Assembly: GCA_027494015.1 (NCBI GenBank)
Contig: JAOSJP010000023.1
Location: forward strand, 124,001-188,000
DNA length: 64,000 nucleotides
Reading direction: 5' to 3'
Source: Anaerolineae bacterium
GTDB taxonomy: Bacteria; Chloroflexota; Anaerolineae; Aggregatilineales; Aggregatilineaceae
In this document: positions 16,832 to 25,966 of the stretch, piece after piece
How positions within the stretch are numbered: the stretch's first letter is position 1
How the letters are laid out: each line of letters starts with the position of its first letter
Translations under genes and position numbers: made by a program
The notes under the pieces: model-generated
The model's input: the letters and a program-made list of their open reading frames with translations, nothing else
Database searches by the model: none
What the model was told of the DNA's origin: nothing

Positions 16832-17926
16832 CTAGAGCACTTCCAGGATCAGCGGGCGCTTGATCGTGGCATCGCCCGCCGCGATGGCCCGCGTCGGCCA
16901 GCCATCAATAGCGGTGAGAATTTCCGGCGCGCTGCCCGTCTGCGGCACCAGGATCGTGTCCTCCGACTTGACGCCGGTAATGGACGGGTTCCACGCGCAG
17001 ACCATCCCTGCGTCCAGGGTCTCGGTCTCGCCGGGCGTGGCGATGAACTCGCGCGCCTCGTAGCCGGCAGTGCCGCCCTGGTGATGCAGCCTCCACTCGT
17101 CGGCGAATCCGGTGCGGGCGTAGGCGTCCTGCAACGTCCTGAACAGCGCGCTCAACGAAGCGCCCGGCTGCGACGCCGCGATGATCGCCGCGTCTACTTC
17201 GGCGCAGGCGTCCATCCTGGCGCGCAGGTCCGGGGGCAGCGCCCCGAAGTGGACCAGCCGCGTCACCGAGCAGACCAACCCTGCCTGCCGCCCGCACAGC
17301 ACGAGCATGGCGTAACGGCCCATGATCTTGCTGGTCGGCAGCGGATGGCGGTAGCGGTGAATGCGCTCATCAGTGGCGATCAGCACGACGATGGGCGTGA
17401 CCTCGCGGGCGTAGGTTTCAGCGGCCAGCGCAGCGGCGATCTGCCATTCGCTCATGCCGGGGCGCACGCGCTGGATGGCGGCGTTCATCGCCGCGCCGCA
17501 GGCGCCGCCCAGCGCGCGGAAACGCCCCACCTCAACCGGCAGCAGGCGCGAGCGCAGCGCCTTCAGCTCGCTGCTGAGGTCTTTGGCCCCGGCCAGCGGC
17601 GCGTCAACGCCCAGCGCGCCGCCCAGGTCAACCGGCTCCGGCTGCTGCCAGGGCGTCGTGCGCAGGGCGAAACCGCGCGCTTCAACGCTGTCCTGCCCGG
17701 ACAGGCGCGGCCCTTCGATGCTGTTCGTGTGCACGGTGGCGCTGCCGGGCGTGATCACCACGCTGGCCACGCCCATCGTGTCGGCGTGATTGACGGCGGT
17801 ATCCACCCCGCCGGTGATCCAGGCGACGCTGCTCACCGTGCGCAGCCACAGCGTGTCCACGCCCTGCGCGTCCATCAGCGCGCGGACGCGCGCCAGCTTG
17901 GTTCGAACTTCTGATGTGTCATCCAT
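16832..17926 (-). CDS. M24-fold (pita-bread) protein lacking most metal ligands
   Basis: A 364-residue protein with the two-domain architecture of Xaa-Pro aminopeptidase/creatinase. A creatinase-N-like domain (1-130) is followed by the pita-bread fold (135-364). In active M24 peptidases the dinuclear site uses D, D, H, E, E. Here the segment MLVLCGRQAGLVCSVTRLVH replaces both aspartates, and AWNPSI replaces the first glutamate motif. The His region (LHHQGGTAGYEARE) and the final SEDTILV are kept. Such loss is known in metal-independent members like creatinase, so hydrolysis of a C-N bond without metal, or a non-enzymatic role, is possible. IHRYRHPLPT is a further conserved patch. It is monocistronic, between two R1 elements. 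Confidence 0.82.
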   Translation of the reverse strand: MDDTSEVRTKLARVRALMDAQGVDTLWLRTVSSVAWITGGVDTAVNHADTMGVASVVITPGSATVHTNSIEGPRLSGQDSVEARGFALRTTPWQQPEPVDLGGALGVDAPLAGAKDLSSELKALRSRLLPVEVGRFRALGGACGAAMNAAIQRVRPGMSEWQIAAALAAETYAREVTPIVVLIATDERIHRYRHPLPTSKIMGRYAMLVLCGRQAGLVCSVTRLVHFGALPPDLRARMDACAEVDAAIIAASQPGASLSALFRTLQDAYARTGFADEWRLHHQGGTAGYEAREFIATPGETETLDAGMVCAWNPSITGVKSEDTILVPQTGSAPEILTAIDGWPTRAIAAGDATIKRPLILEVL

Positions 17927-18144
17927 GATGTGCCCTCAACAACAGGTAGCAAGCAGATTCACCAACTCGCCCCCCAGCCTATCACAAGTGAGCGGGTCGC
18001 GCACGGGTCACGCCAGCGGAAGAGTCTCACAAAGCGGGGATTTGCCGAACCGCAAGGGCGCAGAGGACGTGGAGCTAGATTGGCACTCCCTCCAACCCGT
18101 CTTTTCTCTGCGCTCTCTGCGGTGATTTTTCTGTTCTGGCGGGT

Positions 18145-18333
18145 GTGAGCAAAACTTGTCAGGGAGGGGCGCTGCTCTGCCGCGTCCTGGTTTACCTCAC
18201 CCCCGCTCGGCGCTGACGCGCCTCACCTCCCCCTCTCCGTTGACGGAGAGGGGGAAAGGCCGAGCGTAGCGAGGACAGGGGGTGAGGTCAATACCTCCAC
18301 GTCAAGCAAGTCGCTGTCAACCTTTGCACGCAC
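18145..18333. repeat. R1 MITE-like element, copy 4 (inverted orientation)
   Basis: 189 bp, ending in GTGAGCAAAACTTGTCAG on the left and CTGTCAACCTTTGCACGCAC on the right, which are imperfect inverted repeats. The internal core reads opposite to copies 1, 3 and 5. The flanking 17927-18144 holds a fragment of the widespread GCAGAG/CTCTGCG type of imperfect inverted sequence but no gene. Confidence 0.75.
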
Positions 18334-18433
18334 CCTGTTCTTTCGCCCCAGTTGATCGAATCGCAGCGCGTGCACTACAATGAGCGCGGGGACTGAAGAC
18401 CCCCATCCGCAATCACTCAGCAGGAGGGGCAGC

Positions 18434-19777
18434 GTGACAACGGTCAGAACGCGTATCCGCTGGATCGTGCTCGCGCTGGGGCTGCTGGCGCTCAGCCTGG
18501 CGGCCTGTGGCGGCAATGGCGGCGGAGGGGACGACTCCGCCCCGATCCCGACGCTGGCCAGCCTGGACGACCTCGCCACCGCGCGCGCTGGGGTCACTGC
18601 CGCCCCCGCGCTGCCGACGGATACGCCCGTCCCTGCGCCGGTGATTACTACGCCCGCGCCCATTGTCGCGCTCGCCAGCGCCACCCGGACACCTCTGCCC
18701 TCGCCGACAGATACGCCCAGCGCCACGCCCACCGCCCTGAGTACCGTTGCCCTCGGCGCGACGGGCATCGCCCTGACCAACACGGCGGCGGCGGGCGTGC
18801 TGCCTTTCACGCAGACGGCGGCGGCTGTGATCGGCGCGACGCAGACGGCGCGGGCGCTGATCACGCCGACGAATACACCCGCCCCGCCCCCTGACGAGCC
18901 GTACCAGGTCGTCTTCTACAGCGACCGCGACGGCAGCGATGATCTCTTCCTGATGACGCTCAACGGCGCCGAGCGCCGCCTGACCGGATCGCCCGCCAAC
19001 GAGCGCGAGCCGTCCTGCGCGCCAGATGGCCGCTCGGTCGTCTTCGCTTCGGACGCGAGCGGCAGCTACCAGATTCACCTGCTGCGGCTGGATGGGAGCG
19101 CGCCGGTCGCGCTCACCGCTTCGGCGGGGATGAGCTTCGCCCCGGTCTTCAGCCCGGACGGGGCGCAGATCGCCTTCGTCTCCACGCGGGGGGGCGGCGT
19201 GCCGACGATCTGGATGATGAACGCCGACGGGAGCGGCCAGCGCCAGGTGACGACCGAGCTGGGCCGGGCCACGTCTCCGTCGTGGAGTCCGGATGGGCGC
19301 CAACTGCTCTATTCCAGCGAGCAATTCGGCCCCTGGAACATCTTCCTGACGGTGATCGGCGACGAGGTAGAGGGGGAATTCCCCGTGCTGCCGCCGGAGT
19401 TCAGCGAGGCTAACCAGCTCTGGCCGGTCTTCGACCCGACCGGCGACCGCATCGCCTATACTGTCTGGACGGATTTGAACGACCCGCAGACCGCCGACAT
19501 CTGGCTGCTGGACTTCGAGCAGGCGGAGCCGCTGGCGATCCGGGCGGGCGAGGGGGCCGCTATCGCCTGGGCGTGGGGCGATGACACGCATCTGCTGGCC
19601 TCGGTCGGCGGGCCGGGCGACGTGCAAATCGCCCTGCTGGACGTGACGAGCGGTGAGGCGGTCCGCCTGACGAGCGCGGGGAGCTTCAACGGCGGGGCGC
19701 GGCTGTGCGTCGTCCAGCCAGAGGGGTTGCCGCCGGAGCCGACCGTCGCGCCCAGCCCGACAGCGGGCGGAGGGTGA
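18434..19777 (+). CDS. TolB-like PD40 beta-propeller lipoprotein
   Basis: A 447-residue lipoprotein starting at GTG 18434, preceded at good spacing by AGGAGGGG; the ATG at 18380 is less likely. The lipobox is SLAAC. A Thr/Pro-rich linker (about 35-160) follows. From about 160 come five or six PD40 repeats: [69 protein letters not shown]. This is the propeller type found in TolB and in many Chloroflexota surface proteins, where it mediates protein-protein contacts. No tol-pal genes are nearby, and no catalytic domain is attached. Its function is unknown. Confidence 0.88.
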   Translation: MTTVRTRIRWIVLALGLLALSLAACGGNGGGGDDSAPIPTLASLDDLATARAGVTAAPALPTDTPVPAPVITTPAPIVALASATRTPLPSPTDTPSATPTALSTVALGATGIALTNTAAAGVLPFTQTAAAVIGATQTARALITPTNTPAPPPDEPYQVVFYSDRDGSDDLFLMTLNGAERRLTGSPANEREPSCAPDGRSVVFASDASGSYQIHLLRLDGSAPVALTASAGMSFAPVFSPDGAQIAFVSTRGGGVPTIWMMNADGSGQRQVTTELGRATSPSWSPDGRQLLYSSEQFGPWNIFLTVIGDEVEGEFPVLPPEFSEANQLWPVFDPTGDRIAYTVWTDLNDPQTADIWLLDFEQAEPLAIRAGEGAAIAWAWGDDTHLLASVGGPGDVQIALLDVTSGEAVRLTSAGSFNGGARLCVVQPEGLPPEPTVAPSPTAGGG

Positions 19778-19838
19778 TTGGGGGCGTGCAAGACCTGTCA
19801 GGCCGCCTGGATTGCCTCGTCCTGGTGATCGCCCCGGC

Positions 19839-19868
19839 GTGACAAAACCGCGCCGGGTGTGTTACAAC
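19839..19868 (+). promoter_or_regulatory. Possible fabI promoter
   Basis: GTGACA and TACAAC are separated by 18 bp, 43 nt before the fabI start. The match is moderate, and a partial R1 terminal sequence (GCGTGCAAGACCTGTCAGG, about 19784-19802) lies just upstream. Confidence 0.35.
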
Positions 19869-19910
19869 AGTCTGTCAACATCTCAGCACGCAAGCAGGGA
19901 GGGACGACTC

Positions 19911-20705
19911 ATGGGAGTGCTGGCAGGCAAGACCGCGCTGGTCTTCGGCGTGGCCAACAAGCGTTCGATCGCATGGGGAATCGTCGAGGCGCTGCTGCGC
20001 GAGGGCGCGACGGTCGGCCTCAGTTACGCGGGCGAGATGCTCGAAAAGCGCGTCCTCCCGCTGGCCGAGGAGGCGGGCATTGACTTCGTGGAACAGTGCG
20101 ATGTCACGTCCGACGAGCAGATCGCGGCGACTTTCGCCAAAGCCGGGGCGAAGTTCGGCACCCTGGACATCCTCGTTCACTCCGTCGCCTACGCGCCGGG
20201 CGAAGACCTGGGCGGGCGCTTCCGCGACGTGAGCCGCGACGGGTTCAAGTTGGCCCTGGACATCTCCGCCTACAGCCTGATCCCGATGGCCCGCCATGCC
20301 GCCGATCTCATGCCGAACGGCGGCAGCATCATGGCCCTGACCTATTACGCGGCGGAGAAGGTGGTGCCGCGCTACAACGTCATGGCCATCGCCAAAGCCG
20401 CGCTGGAGAATATCGTGCGCTACCTGGCCGCCGACCTCGGCCCGCAGGGTATCCGCGTCAACGCGCTCAGCCCCGGCCCGATCAAGACGCTGGCTGCGGC
20501 GGGGGTGCCCGGCTTCCGCATGATGCTCAATTACAGCGAGAAGGTCACGCCGCTGCGCTCGCTGGTGACGCAGGAGGATGTGGGCAACGTGGCCGTCTTC
20601 CTGGCCAGCGACTGGGGCCGCCAGGTGACGGGCGAGACCGTCCACATTGACGGCGGGTACCACGTCCTCGGCCTGACCCTGACCGAGGAAGACCTGGAAG
20701 AATAG
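19911..20705 (+). CDS. fabI: Enoyl-[acyl-carrier-protein] reductase (NADH)
   Basis: 264 residues, ATG 19911 with GGGAGGGA upstream. It is a divergent short-chain dehydrogenase of the FabI type. The nucleotide-binding loop is [12 protein letters not shown] (13-24), HSVAYAP is at 90-96, and the active-site Tyr-x6-Lys is Y155...K162 in RYNVMAIAK with the additional TYY at 144-146. [17 protein letters not shown] contains the substrate loop. It catalyses the last reduction of type II fatty acid elongation. No other fab gene is in the window. It is monocistronic, convergent with metG. Confidence 0.95.
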   Translation: MGVLAGKTALVFGVANKRSIAWGIVEALLREGATVGLSYAGEMLEKRVLPLAEEAGIDFVEQCDVTSDEQIAATFAKAGAKFGTLDILVHSVAYAPGEDLGGRFRDVSRDGFKLALDISAYSLIPMARHAADLMPNGGSIMALTYYAAEKVVPRYNVMAIAKAALENIVRYLAADLGPQGIRVNALSPGPIKTLAAAGVPGFRMMLNYSEKVTPLRSLVTQEDVGNVAVFLASDWGRQVTGETVHIDGGYHVLGLTLTEEDLEE

Positions 20706-20713
20706 GAGACGAT

Positions 20714-20755
20714 CAGCCGTCAGCCGTCAGCCATCAGCTATCAGCTATCAGCGAA
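20714..20755. repeat. Heptanucleotide array (R4 family), single arm
   Basis: Six heptads (CAGCCGT twice, CAGCCAT, CAGCTAT twice, CAGCGAA) lie 9 nt after the fabI stop. Unlike the other R4 loci there is no obvious complementary arm nearby. Confidence 0.65.
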
Positions 20756-20831
20756 GAGGGCTTTTCAGGCCGGAGCAGAGCCAGCTACAGAGCGAAGACG
20801 CGGGGGTGCAAAGCGCGCGGGGAGGATGGCC

Positions 20832-20864
20832 AGACTTCCGAAGTTTTCGAAACTTCGGAAGTCT
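20832..20864. terminator. Perfect palindrome between convergent fabI and metG (R3 family)
   Basis: 15-bp perfect arms AGACTTCCGAAGTTT / AAACTTCGGAAGTCT close a TCG loop, followed by CTTTCTC. Its place between convergent genes and the A/T-rich inner arm suggest a bidirectional terminator. It shares the AGACTTCCGAAG arm with the palindrome at 12704. Confidence 0.6.
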
Positions 20865-20907
20865 CTTTCTCTGCGGTGACTCCCTCTCACACCCTGCGGC
20901 GCACTCG

Positions 20908-22719
20908 CTACGAGTCTCGCGCTGGCTGGGTCTCCGCTTCGCGCGGCTGGCCCAGGCGGGCGCGCTCCTCGTCAACCAGCGTCGGCTCCAGCTTGCGGAA
21001 GAGTGGCTCCGGCTCGCGCAATGCCTGCCCGATCGGCAGTGCGCTCGGCTCCCAGCGCCCGATGACGCGCTCGTCGGCGTGATAGGTCAGCGCCTCGTGG
21101 GGGCGCTCGCTCTCCTGGAAGACCTCGATGCGCTGCTCGCCGAAGAGCGTGCCATCATAGCCCAGGTACTCGTGCACGCGCTGCGAGGTGAAGGGCAGGA
21201 AGGGCGCTAGCAGCGTCTTGAGGCTGTCAATGCAGCGCAGAGCGGTGTAGATGGTCGTCGCCGCCGCCGCCTTGTCTTCCGCCACCACCTTGAACCAGGG
21301 CGCGCGATCCAGGTAGCCGTTGACCTCGCGGGCCAGGGCAATCCCCTCGGTCAGCGCGTCGCGCAGGCGCACTGCCGCCAGCAGCCCGCCGACCGTCGCA
21401 AAGCCGCCCTCCACTCTGGCGATGATCTCCTCGTCCATCGCCCGCAGCGCGCCAGGGTCGGGCACCGCGCCGCCGAAGTGCTTGTGGGCGAATTTGAGCA
21501 CGCGGTTGACCAGGTTGCCCCAGGCGGCCAGCAGCTCGGTGTTGTTGCGCGTCACAAAGCCGTCCCAGCTCCAGTCGGAGTCGCGGCTTTCAGGGAAGGT
21601 CATGGCGATGTAGTAGCGGATCGCGTCGGGATCGTAGCGATCCAGAATATCCGGCACCCAGATCGCCCAGTTGCGGCTCTTGGAGAACTGCTGGCCCTCG
21701 ATGTTCATGAACTCGTTGGCGGGCACGTCGTAGGGCAGCGAGATGGGGCCGTCGTCCTCAGCGGCGTACAGCCCGTCAATGCCCAGCAGCTCCGCCGGCC
21801 AGATGATGGTGTGGAACTCGATGTTGTCCTTGCCGATGAAGTTGTAGATTCTGGCGTCCGGGTTGTACCACCAGCGTTTCCAGGCGTCGGGCTGGCCGAT
21901 GTTGCGCGCCCACTCGACGCTGGCCGTGAAGTAGCCCATCACTGCCTCGAACCAGACGTACATGCATTTATCTTCCCACCCCTCCAGCGGGACGGGAATG
22001 CCCCAGGCGATGTCGCGGGTGATCGGGCGGCCTTTGAGGTCTTCGACCTTGTTCTGCGAGACGCGCAGCACGTTCGGTCGCCAGGTCTGCGCCTTGAGCG
22101 GGTCGTTGAGATAGGCGCGCAGCTCGTCAATGAAGGCGGGCAGGTTGAGGAAGTAGTGCTCCGTCTCGCGGATCACCGGCGTGCTGCCGTCGGTCTTGCT
22201 GCGCGGGTTGATCAGGTCTACGGCGTCGAGCAGGCTGCCGCAGTTGTCGCACTGGTCGCCGCGCGCGTCGGCGTAGCCGCAGATGGGACAGGTGCCCTCG
22301 ACGTAGCGGTCGGGCAGAAAGCGCCGCTCGGTCTCGCTGTAAAGCAGGCGTTGCGTCTCGGTGTAGAGGTAGCTGCGCTCCAGCAGCCGCAGGAAGATGT
22401 CCTGGGCGACGCGATGATGGTTCTCGGTGTCGGTGTGGGTGAAGAGATCGTAGCTGATGCCGATGCGCTGCTGCGTCACCAGGAAGCGGTGATGGTAGTG
22501 CTCGAAGACCGCGCGCGGTGAGAGGCCCAGCCGGTCCGCCTCGACGGTGATCGGCGTGCCGTGCGCGTCCGACCCGCTGACCATCAGCACGTGGTTGCCC
22601 TTCAGCCGGTGGAAGCGGGCGAAGATGTCGGCGGGCAGGTAGGCTCCGGCCAGATGCCCGGCGTGCAGGTCGCCGTTGGCGTAGGGCCAGGCGACGGAAA
22701 CGTGAATGTGCTCAGGCAT
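20908..22719 (-). CDS. metG: Methionyl-tRNA synthetase
   Basis: A 603-residue class I synthetase charging tRNA-Met. The HIGH-type motif is HAGH at 19-22. The connective peptide holds a zinc site with CPICGYADARGDQCDNCG. The second signature reads FSKS in NIEGQQFSKSRN (canonical KMSKS). The anticodon-binding helical domain occupies about 400-560. The C-terminal tRNA-binding (EMAP-like) extension of some MetRS is absent, so it is the short form. Start ATG 22719 with AAGGGG upstream. It is followed, convergently, by the R3 palindrome. Confidence 0.96.
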   Translation of the reverse strand: MPEHIHVSVAWPYANGDLHAGHLAGAYLPADIFARFHRLKGNHVLMVSGSDAHGTPITVEADRLGLSPRAVFEHYHHRFLVTQQRIGISYDLFTHTDTENHHRVAQDIFLRLLERSYLYTETQRLLYSETERRFLPDRYVEGTCPICGYADARGDQCDNCGSLLDAVDLINPRSKTDGSTPVIRETEHYFLNLPAFIDELRAYLNDPLKAQTWRPNVLRVSQNKVEDLKGRPITRDIAWGIPVPLEGWEDKCMYVWFEAVMGYFTASVEWARNIGQPDAWKRWWYNPDARIYNFIGKDNIEFHTIIWPAELLGIDGLYAAEDDGPISLPYDVPANEFMNIEGQQFSKSRNWAIWVPDILDRYDPDAIRYYIAMTFPESRDSDWSWDGFVTRNNTELLAAWGNLVNRVLKFAHKHFGGAVPDPGALRAMDEEIIARVEGGFATVGGLLAAVRLRDALTEGIALAREVNGYLDRAPWFKVVAEDKAAAATTIYTALRCIDSLKTLLAPFLPFTSQRVHEYLGYDGTLFGEQRIEVFQESERPHEALTYHADERVIGRWEPSALPIGQALREPEPLFRKLEPTLVDEERARLGQPREAETQPARDS

Positions 22720-22796
22720 GGTGTCCCCTTCTGTGTGCGTGCGGTCGGCTGACCGGCGGACATTGTAGCAGGCGGCGCGATGGCGAACAACGGTGA

Positions 22797-22931
22797 GTGA
22801 TCGGTAATCAGTTGGCAGTGATCAGCTTTCAGCGGACAGCCATCAGCTTTGCAAGACTCCTCGAACGCTCATGCTACTGATCACCGAAAACTGATTACTG
22901 ATCACTGACAACCGATCACTGACAACCGATC
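22797..22931. repeat. Inverted pair of heptanucleotide arrays (R4 family)
   Basis: The left arm at 22797-22845 has seven heptads (GTGATCG, GTAATCA, GTTGGCA, GTGATCA, GCTTTCA, GCGGACA, GCCATCA). The right arm at 22876-22931 has eight (ACTGATC, ACCGAAA, ACTGATT, ACTGATC, ACTGACA, ACCGATC, ACTGACA, ACCGATC). The arms are complementary in sense and could form a long hairpin upstream of metG. Confidence 0.65.
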
Positions 22932-22935
22932 ACCC

Positions 22936-22971
22936 TACAAAACAAAAACCGCCGATTGCTGCTCGACGGTT
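22936..22971 (-). terminator. Intrinsic terminator-like hairpin
   Basis: Read on the minus strand, AACCGTCGA and TCGGCGGTT (one mismatch) form a stem with a 7-nt loop, followed by TTTGTTTTG. It would stop transcripts coming from the degraded region at 23.1-23.4 kb before they reach metG. The stretch 22972-23100 shows no gene. Confidence 0.5.
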
Positions 22972-23100
22972 TGCTTGCCGTGATCCTGTGGCGCGGGCGC
23001 TATTCACGCGCGCAGCGCCATCGCCGGAGTCCCTCCGACCACGGCAAGCGGCACATGCGCATCATGCTGCTCCGGGCATCGTGCGGGAACTGGACTACGA

Positions 23101-23256
23101 TCATGACACCGCCGTTTTGGCCGACTCGAAAACCAGGTAGTCTCCCTGACGGATGTTGTTAGGCGAATCGGTCTGATATGACAGCGAGCTTCGTAGCGCT
23201 TTTGCCTGATCGACAGCGTGATCTTCGGTGATCCACCAGGTCAGAACTCTTGCCAT
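23101..23256 (-). CDS. Small ORF, doubtful
   Basis: About 51 residues beginning MARVLTWWITEDHAVDQAKAL and ending ESAKTAVS. The ATG lies 1 nt after the stop of the preceding fragment (TAGGATG). I do not recognise it. The base composition is AT-richer than the window average. It could be a real micro-gene, or part of the same decayed locus as the methyltransferase fragment. Confidence 0.25.
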   Translation of the reverse strand: MARVLTWWITEDHAVDQAKALRSSLSYQTDSPNNIRQGDYLVFESAKTAVS

Positions 23257-23257
23257 C

Positions 23258-23419
23258 CTAACGCCAACACTCAACAGGGAGACCACCCAAACGCAAAGCC
23301 GAAGGGTATTGGACGAATTTTTTGGACGGATCGACCTCAACTAAACCGGCATATTCTCTGCTGATAGAATCATATTGCTCTGGGTTTGGGGCATCTGCAT
23401 TTCCTTCATCTACAGCCAT
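23258..23419 (-). pseudogene. N-terminal fragment of a class I SAM methyltransferase
   Basis: A 53-codon frame begins MAVDEGNADAPNPEQYDSIS and continues REYAGLVEVDPSKKFVQYPS, ALRLG. It resembles the N-terminal cap of class I SAM-dependent methyltransferases of the type Y-D-x-I-A-x-E-Y ... E-x-D-P-S-K-K-x-V-Q-Y-P-A-L-R-L. In intact proteins this cap is followed by LG-D-V-x-G-K and the SAM-binding glycine motif. Here a stop codon arrives just where the SAM motif should begin. Low GC relative to neighbours suggests transfer followed by truncation. Identification is from memory of the family pattern and is tentative. Confidence 0.5.
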
Positions 23420-23450
23420 TTTGCTATTATTCTCCCTCCATGTCGCCGGA

Positions 23451-23888
23451 TCAGCGCGGGGGCGCGAACAGCCGCCGAAGAGGGGTGCGCAGCGCGGCGA
23501 CGCTGATCAGCACGCCCAGCGCGTTCGCCGTGAAGTCGAGCAGGGACAGCCCGCGGTGCGGGACGATGCCCTGCCCCAGTTCCAGCAGCAGCCCACTTGC
23601 CGCCCCGATAACGAGCGCACCGGTCAGCGCCGGGGCGGGGGCCAGATAGCAGACCAGCACGGCGTACCACAGGGCCGTGAAGATGCCGAAGAGCAGCACG
23701 TGGCCGAGCGCATCGGTCATGTCCGTGCCGCCAAAGAAGCCGGATGTGTCCTCGGCAATAGAGTCCTCCCCGGGCAAGAGCATCAACAGGCCAACCAGCG
23801 CCGTCCAGGTCAGCGCTGCCATCCACCGCGGCAGCGGGTGACGTGCCACGCGCCACAGGAGCGAGCGGAGATTCGCAGGCGCGCTCAT
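23451..23888 (-). CDS. VanZ-family membrane protein
   Basis: 145 residues with four predicted membrane segments at about 22-40, 58-80, 86-105 and 120-138. The VanZ signature is LGHVLLFGIFTALW, together with LLELGQGIVPHRGLSLLDFTANALGVLIS, where the E-x-x-Q and D-x-x-A-N residues of the family are present. VanZ proteins confer low-level teicoplanin resistance in enterococci; most family members have unknown roles in the envelope. It sits alone between gene fragments. Confidence 0.85.
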   Translation of the reverse strand: MSAPANLRSLLWRVARHPLPRWMAALTWTALVGLLMLLPGEDSIAEDTSGFFGGTDMTDALGHVLLFGIFTALWYAVLVCYLAPAPALTGALVIGAASGLLLELGQGIVPHRGLSLLDFTANALGVLISVAALRTPLRRLFAPPR

Positions 23889-24070
23889 GGGGTCGAACCT
23901 GCTGCACCTTCTGCGCCAGACGCCAGCCCCAGGCCAGTGCCGGGGATTCCGCCAACATTGCTGCCGCGATGGAATCCCTCGAACACCTGAACACGGCCGG
24001 CGAGCGGGATGCCGATGCCCTCATCTTGCACATGGATAATGTTCTCAGCCAGATCGCTGCTCCGAAGCAC
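23885..24070 (-). pseudogene. Remnant of a histidine kinase ATPase domain
   Basis: A short frame contains IIHVQDEGIGIP (G1 box), VQVFEGFHRGSNVGGIP (F box) and GTGLGLA (G2 box) in the correct order and spacing for a HATPase_c domain. There is no N box, phosphoacceptor His or sensor part in any frame upstream to 24286. The frame overlaps the VanZ start by 4 nt. It is a relic, not a working kinase. Confidence 0.6.
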
Positions 24071-24286
24071 TGGTGCACACGGGCCTTTCCTGCTCGTGCG
24101 CAGCGGGCGAATACCTCAGACCCCCAGCATACCACAAAGCAGATGCCTCAGCAGGTTTGTGCCTGGCCCGACAGTGCCCATTTTCGGGCCAGTTATGGTA
24201 CCCCGTAACACGCAAATGATCTGGCCGGGCATGAGCAATGAGCGTTCTATGCCGCCCGCAGGGAAGCCTGGCGGGAATGCTGCCCT

Positions 24287-24868
24287 TCAGCAGGCAGTGC
24301 AGACGGGCGACGAAGGCGTGGCCGTCGGGCAGGCGGGCAGACTCAGCAGCCACTCAATGACGGCGATCAGCGCGGCTTCGTCCTGGTATCCTGAGAGTGA
24401 CTCGACGAGATGGCCTTCGGCGTCGAGCAGCACGGTGAGGGGGATTCCATACGCCTCGTACTTGTGAACCAGGGCGCGACTCGCGGCAGAATCCACGTTG
24501 AGGATGTGGAAGTCCACCCGATCCTGGTACTGCTGCTCCAGCCGGAGCACAATGGGGAGCATGGCGTTACAGGCGCTGCACCACCGCGCGCGGAACTCGA
24601 TAAAGTGCGGCTTGCCGCTATTGATTATCTGGTATGGCTCCATCGGGGTGGGTGTGGGCCACGCGCCGGCGATGGCGGTGAGGGTGTGAATTGGCCCGGC
24701 GAAAGCATGGCGCGTCGGCGAGGGGATGGCTGTTTCGCAGGTGGCGACAGGGGTCGCGTCAGGGCTGCTGGTACAGGGGGCAGCCGTGCGAGGTGCGGTT
24801 GAGCACGCCGCGGCCAGGATCAGGACGCAACCCCACAGAGCGACAACCCAGGCCCGTCGGAGGGTCAA
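24287..24868 (-). CDS. Thioredoxin-fold lipoprotein
   Basis: 193 residues. The start is TTG 24868, chosen because AGGAGGTGG lies at ideal spacing. The lipobox is LAAAC. After a Pro/Thr-rich linker, a thioredoxin domain begins at about 82: PHFIEFRARWCSACNAMLPIV has the W-C-x-x-C redox motif, then VDFHILNVDS and the cis-Pro region YGIPLTVLLDAEG. It should act outside the membrane as a disulfide reductase or oxidase, like TlpA/ResA proteins. Four further Cys lie in the C-terminal tail (LPACPT, SPVCTAC), which is unusual. No cytochrome-maturation gene is adjacent. Confidence 0.87.
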   Translation of the reverse strand: MTLRRAWVVALWGCVLILAAACSTAPRTAAPCTSSPDATPVATCETAIPSPTRHAFAGPIHTLTAIAGAWPTPTPMEPYQIINSGKPHFIEFRARWCSACNAMLPIVLRLEQQYQDRVDFHILNVDSAASRALVHKYEAYGIPLTVLLDAEGHLVESLSGYQDEAALIAVIEWLLSLPACPTATPSSPVCTAC

Positions 24869-25033
24869 GCGGCCACCTCCTGCGCACGTTTATCATTTGC
24901 CGGTTGTCAGCAAAGGCAAGGTCTCCTCTGGGGGGCAGCGTAGCGGCAATGCGGGTCCTTAACTCTCTCTGCTGTTTTTCATTGTAGCGGCAATCGGCGG
25001 GCAAAATCAACCAGGCTGAGAGCGTCCGGCCCC

Positions 25034-25945
25034 CTATGGAGCGCTGAGCAAGGCGCGCAGCGCCAGCGGCGTGTTGCTGGTGAACTGATCCACGCCCGCC
25101 GCCAGCAGACGCCTGGCATTGGCTTCCGCCACCGGGTCGCCGCAGTCGAGCGTCCAGGCGTCGCACTTCAACCCCGCCGCGTGCAGCGCAGCGGCCCAGT
25201 CGAAGCCGTCCTCCAGCGACTGAACCAGGAAGCAGTGATTGATGTAGAGCGTGGTGGCTTCCGGCAACTGCGTCATCAGCGCCGCGCAGCGGTCGGCCAG
25301 GTAGTCAGCCGCCGACCAGTTGCGCCGCGTGGCCAGAGGATGGTCATCATAATACCCGTATGCTCCCAGCCGATAGGGAGGCTCAGCGGGGTCGCGCCGG
25401 TGGTCCGTGTCCGGCCAGGCGATGTAGAAGTGAATGTCGAAGCCCAGTTCCAGCCAGGGCGCCAGCCGACGCAGCCGGCGAAGCTGCCAGTCCGCCTCGC
25501 TGCTGACGATGACTCGCTCGCCCAGCGGTTCGATCAGGCGCGCCAGGCGGATCAGCGGCCCATCATCCGCAAAAGGCACCACGTCCTTGTAGTCGAGTTG
25601 CAGGCGGGTGCGCGCCGGGTGCTCGGCGAAGAGAGCGGCGACTTCGCCGAGCGTGGGCACGTGAAAGTCGGTCGCCGCGCCGTTCACCTTGCAGCGCAGC
25701 GCGCGCGCCTGGCGGACCGTGCAATGGGCCACCGGCCCGCTGCCGGTCGTCTCCGACTCCAGCAGCGGGTCGTGCACCAGCAGATAGTCCTTGTCGGCCA
25801 GGGCGGTGACATCCACCTCGATGAAATCCGCGCCCTGGTCGAGCGAAGCGCGCACCCCCTCGAGGGAATTGGGCGGGAAATGCCCCCCGTCCAGCGCGGC
25901 CATGTGGTGGACGATGAGCGGCGGACGGGGTGGTAAGGCGGTCAT
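25034..25945 (-). CDS. Glycerophosphodiester phosphodiesterase family protein
   Basis: 303 residues with a TIM-barrel GDPD domain. PPNSLEGVRASLDQGADFIEVDVTALADKDYLLVHDP contains the NSLE and E-x-D metal ligands and the catalytic His of HDP. LQLDYKD carries a further acidic ligand, and QFTSNTPLALRALL closes the barrel. The first catalytic His of the usual HRG is at VHHMAALDGG in altered form (HH-M instead of H-R-G), so the substrate or efficiency may differ. The start ATG 25945 has CAGGAG upstream. It hydrolyses deacylated phospholipids to glycerol-3-phosphate in known members. It lies 114 nt beyond surE on the same strand, but the pair is separated by a heptad hairpin. Confidence 0.85.
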   Translation of the reverse strand: MTALPPRPPLIVHHMAALDGGHFPPNSLEGVRASLDQGADFIEVDVTALADKDYLLVHDPLLESETTGSGPVAHCTVRQARALRCKVNGAATDFHVPTLGEVAALFAEHPARTRLQLDYKDVVPFADDGPLIRLARLIEPLGERVIVSSEADWQLRRLRRLAPWLELGFDIHFYIAWPDTDHRRDPAEPPYRLGAYGYYDDHPLATRRNWSAADYLADRCAALMTQLPEATTLYINHCFLVQSLEDGFDWAAALHAAGLKCDAWTLDCGDPVAEANARRLLAAGVDQFTSNTPLALRALLSAP

Positions 25946-25966
25946 GCGGTCTCCTGACAACGAGGA

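Noticed and set aside
22956..23162. 68-codon plus-strand frame
   Set aside because: No recognisable motif or start signal; it covers a terminator-like hairpin and the end of the opposite small frame.
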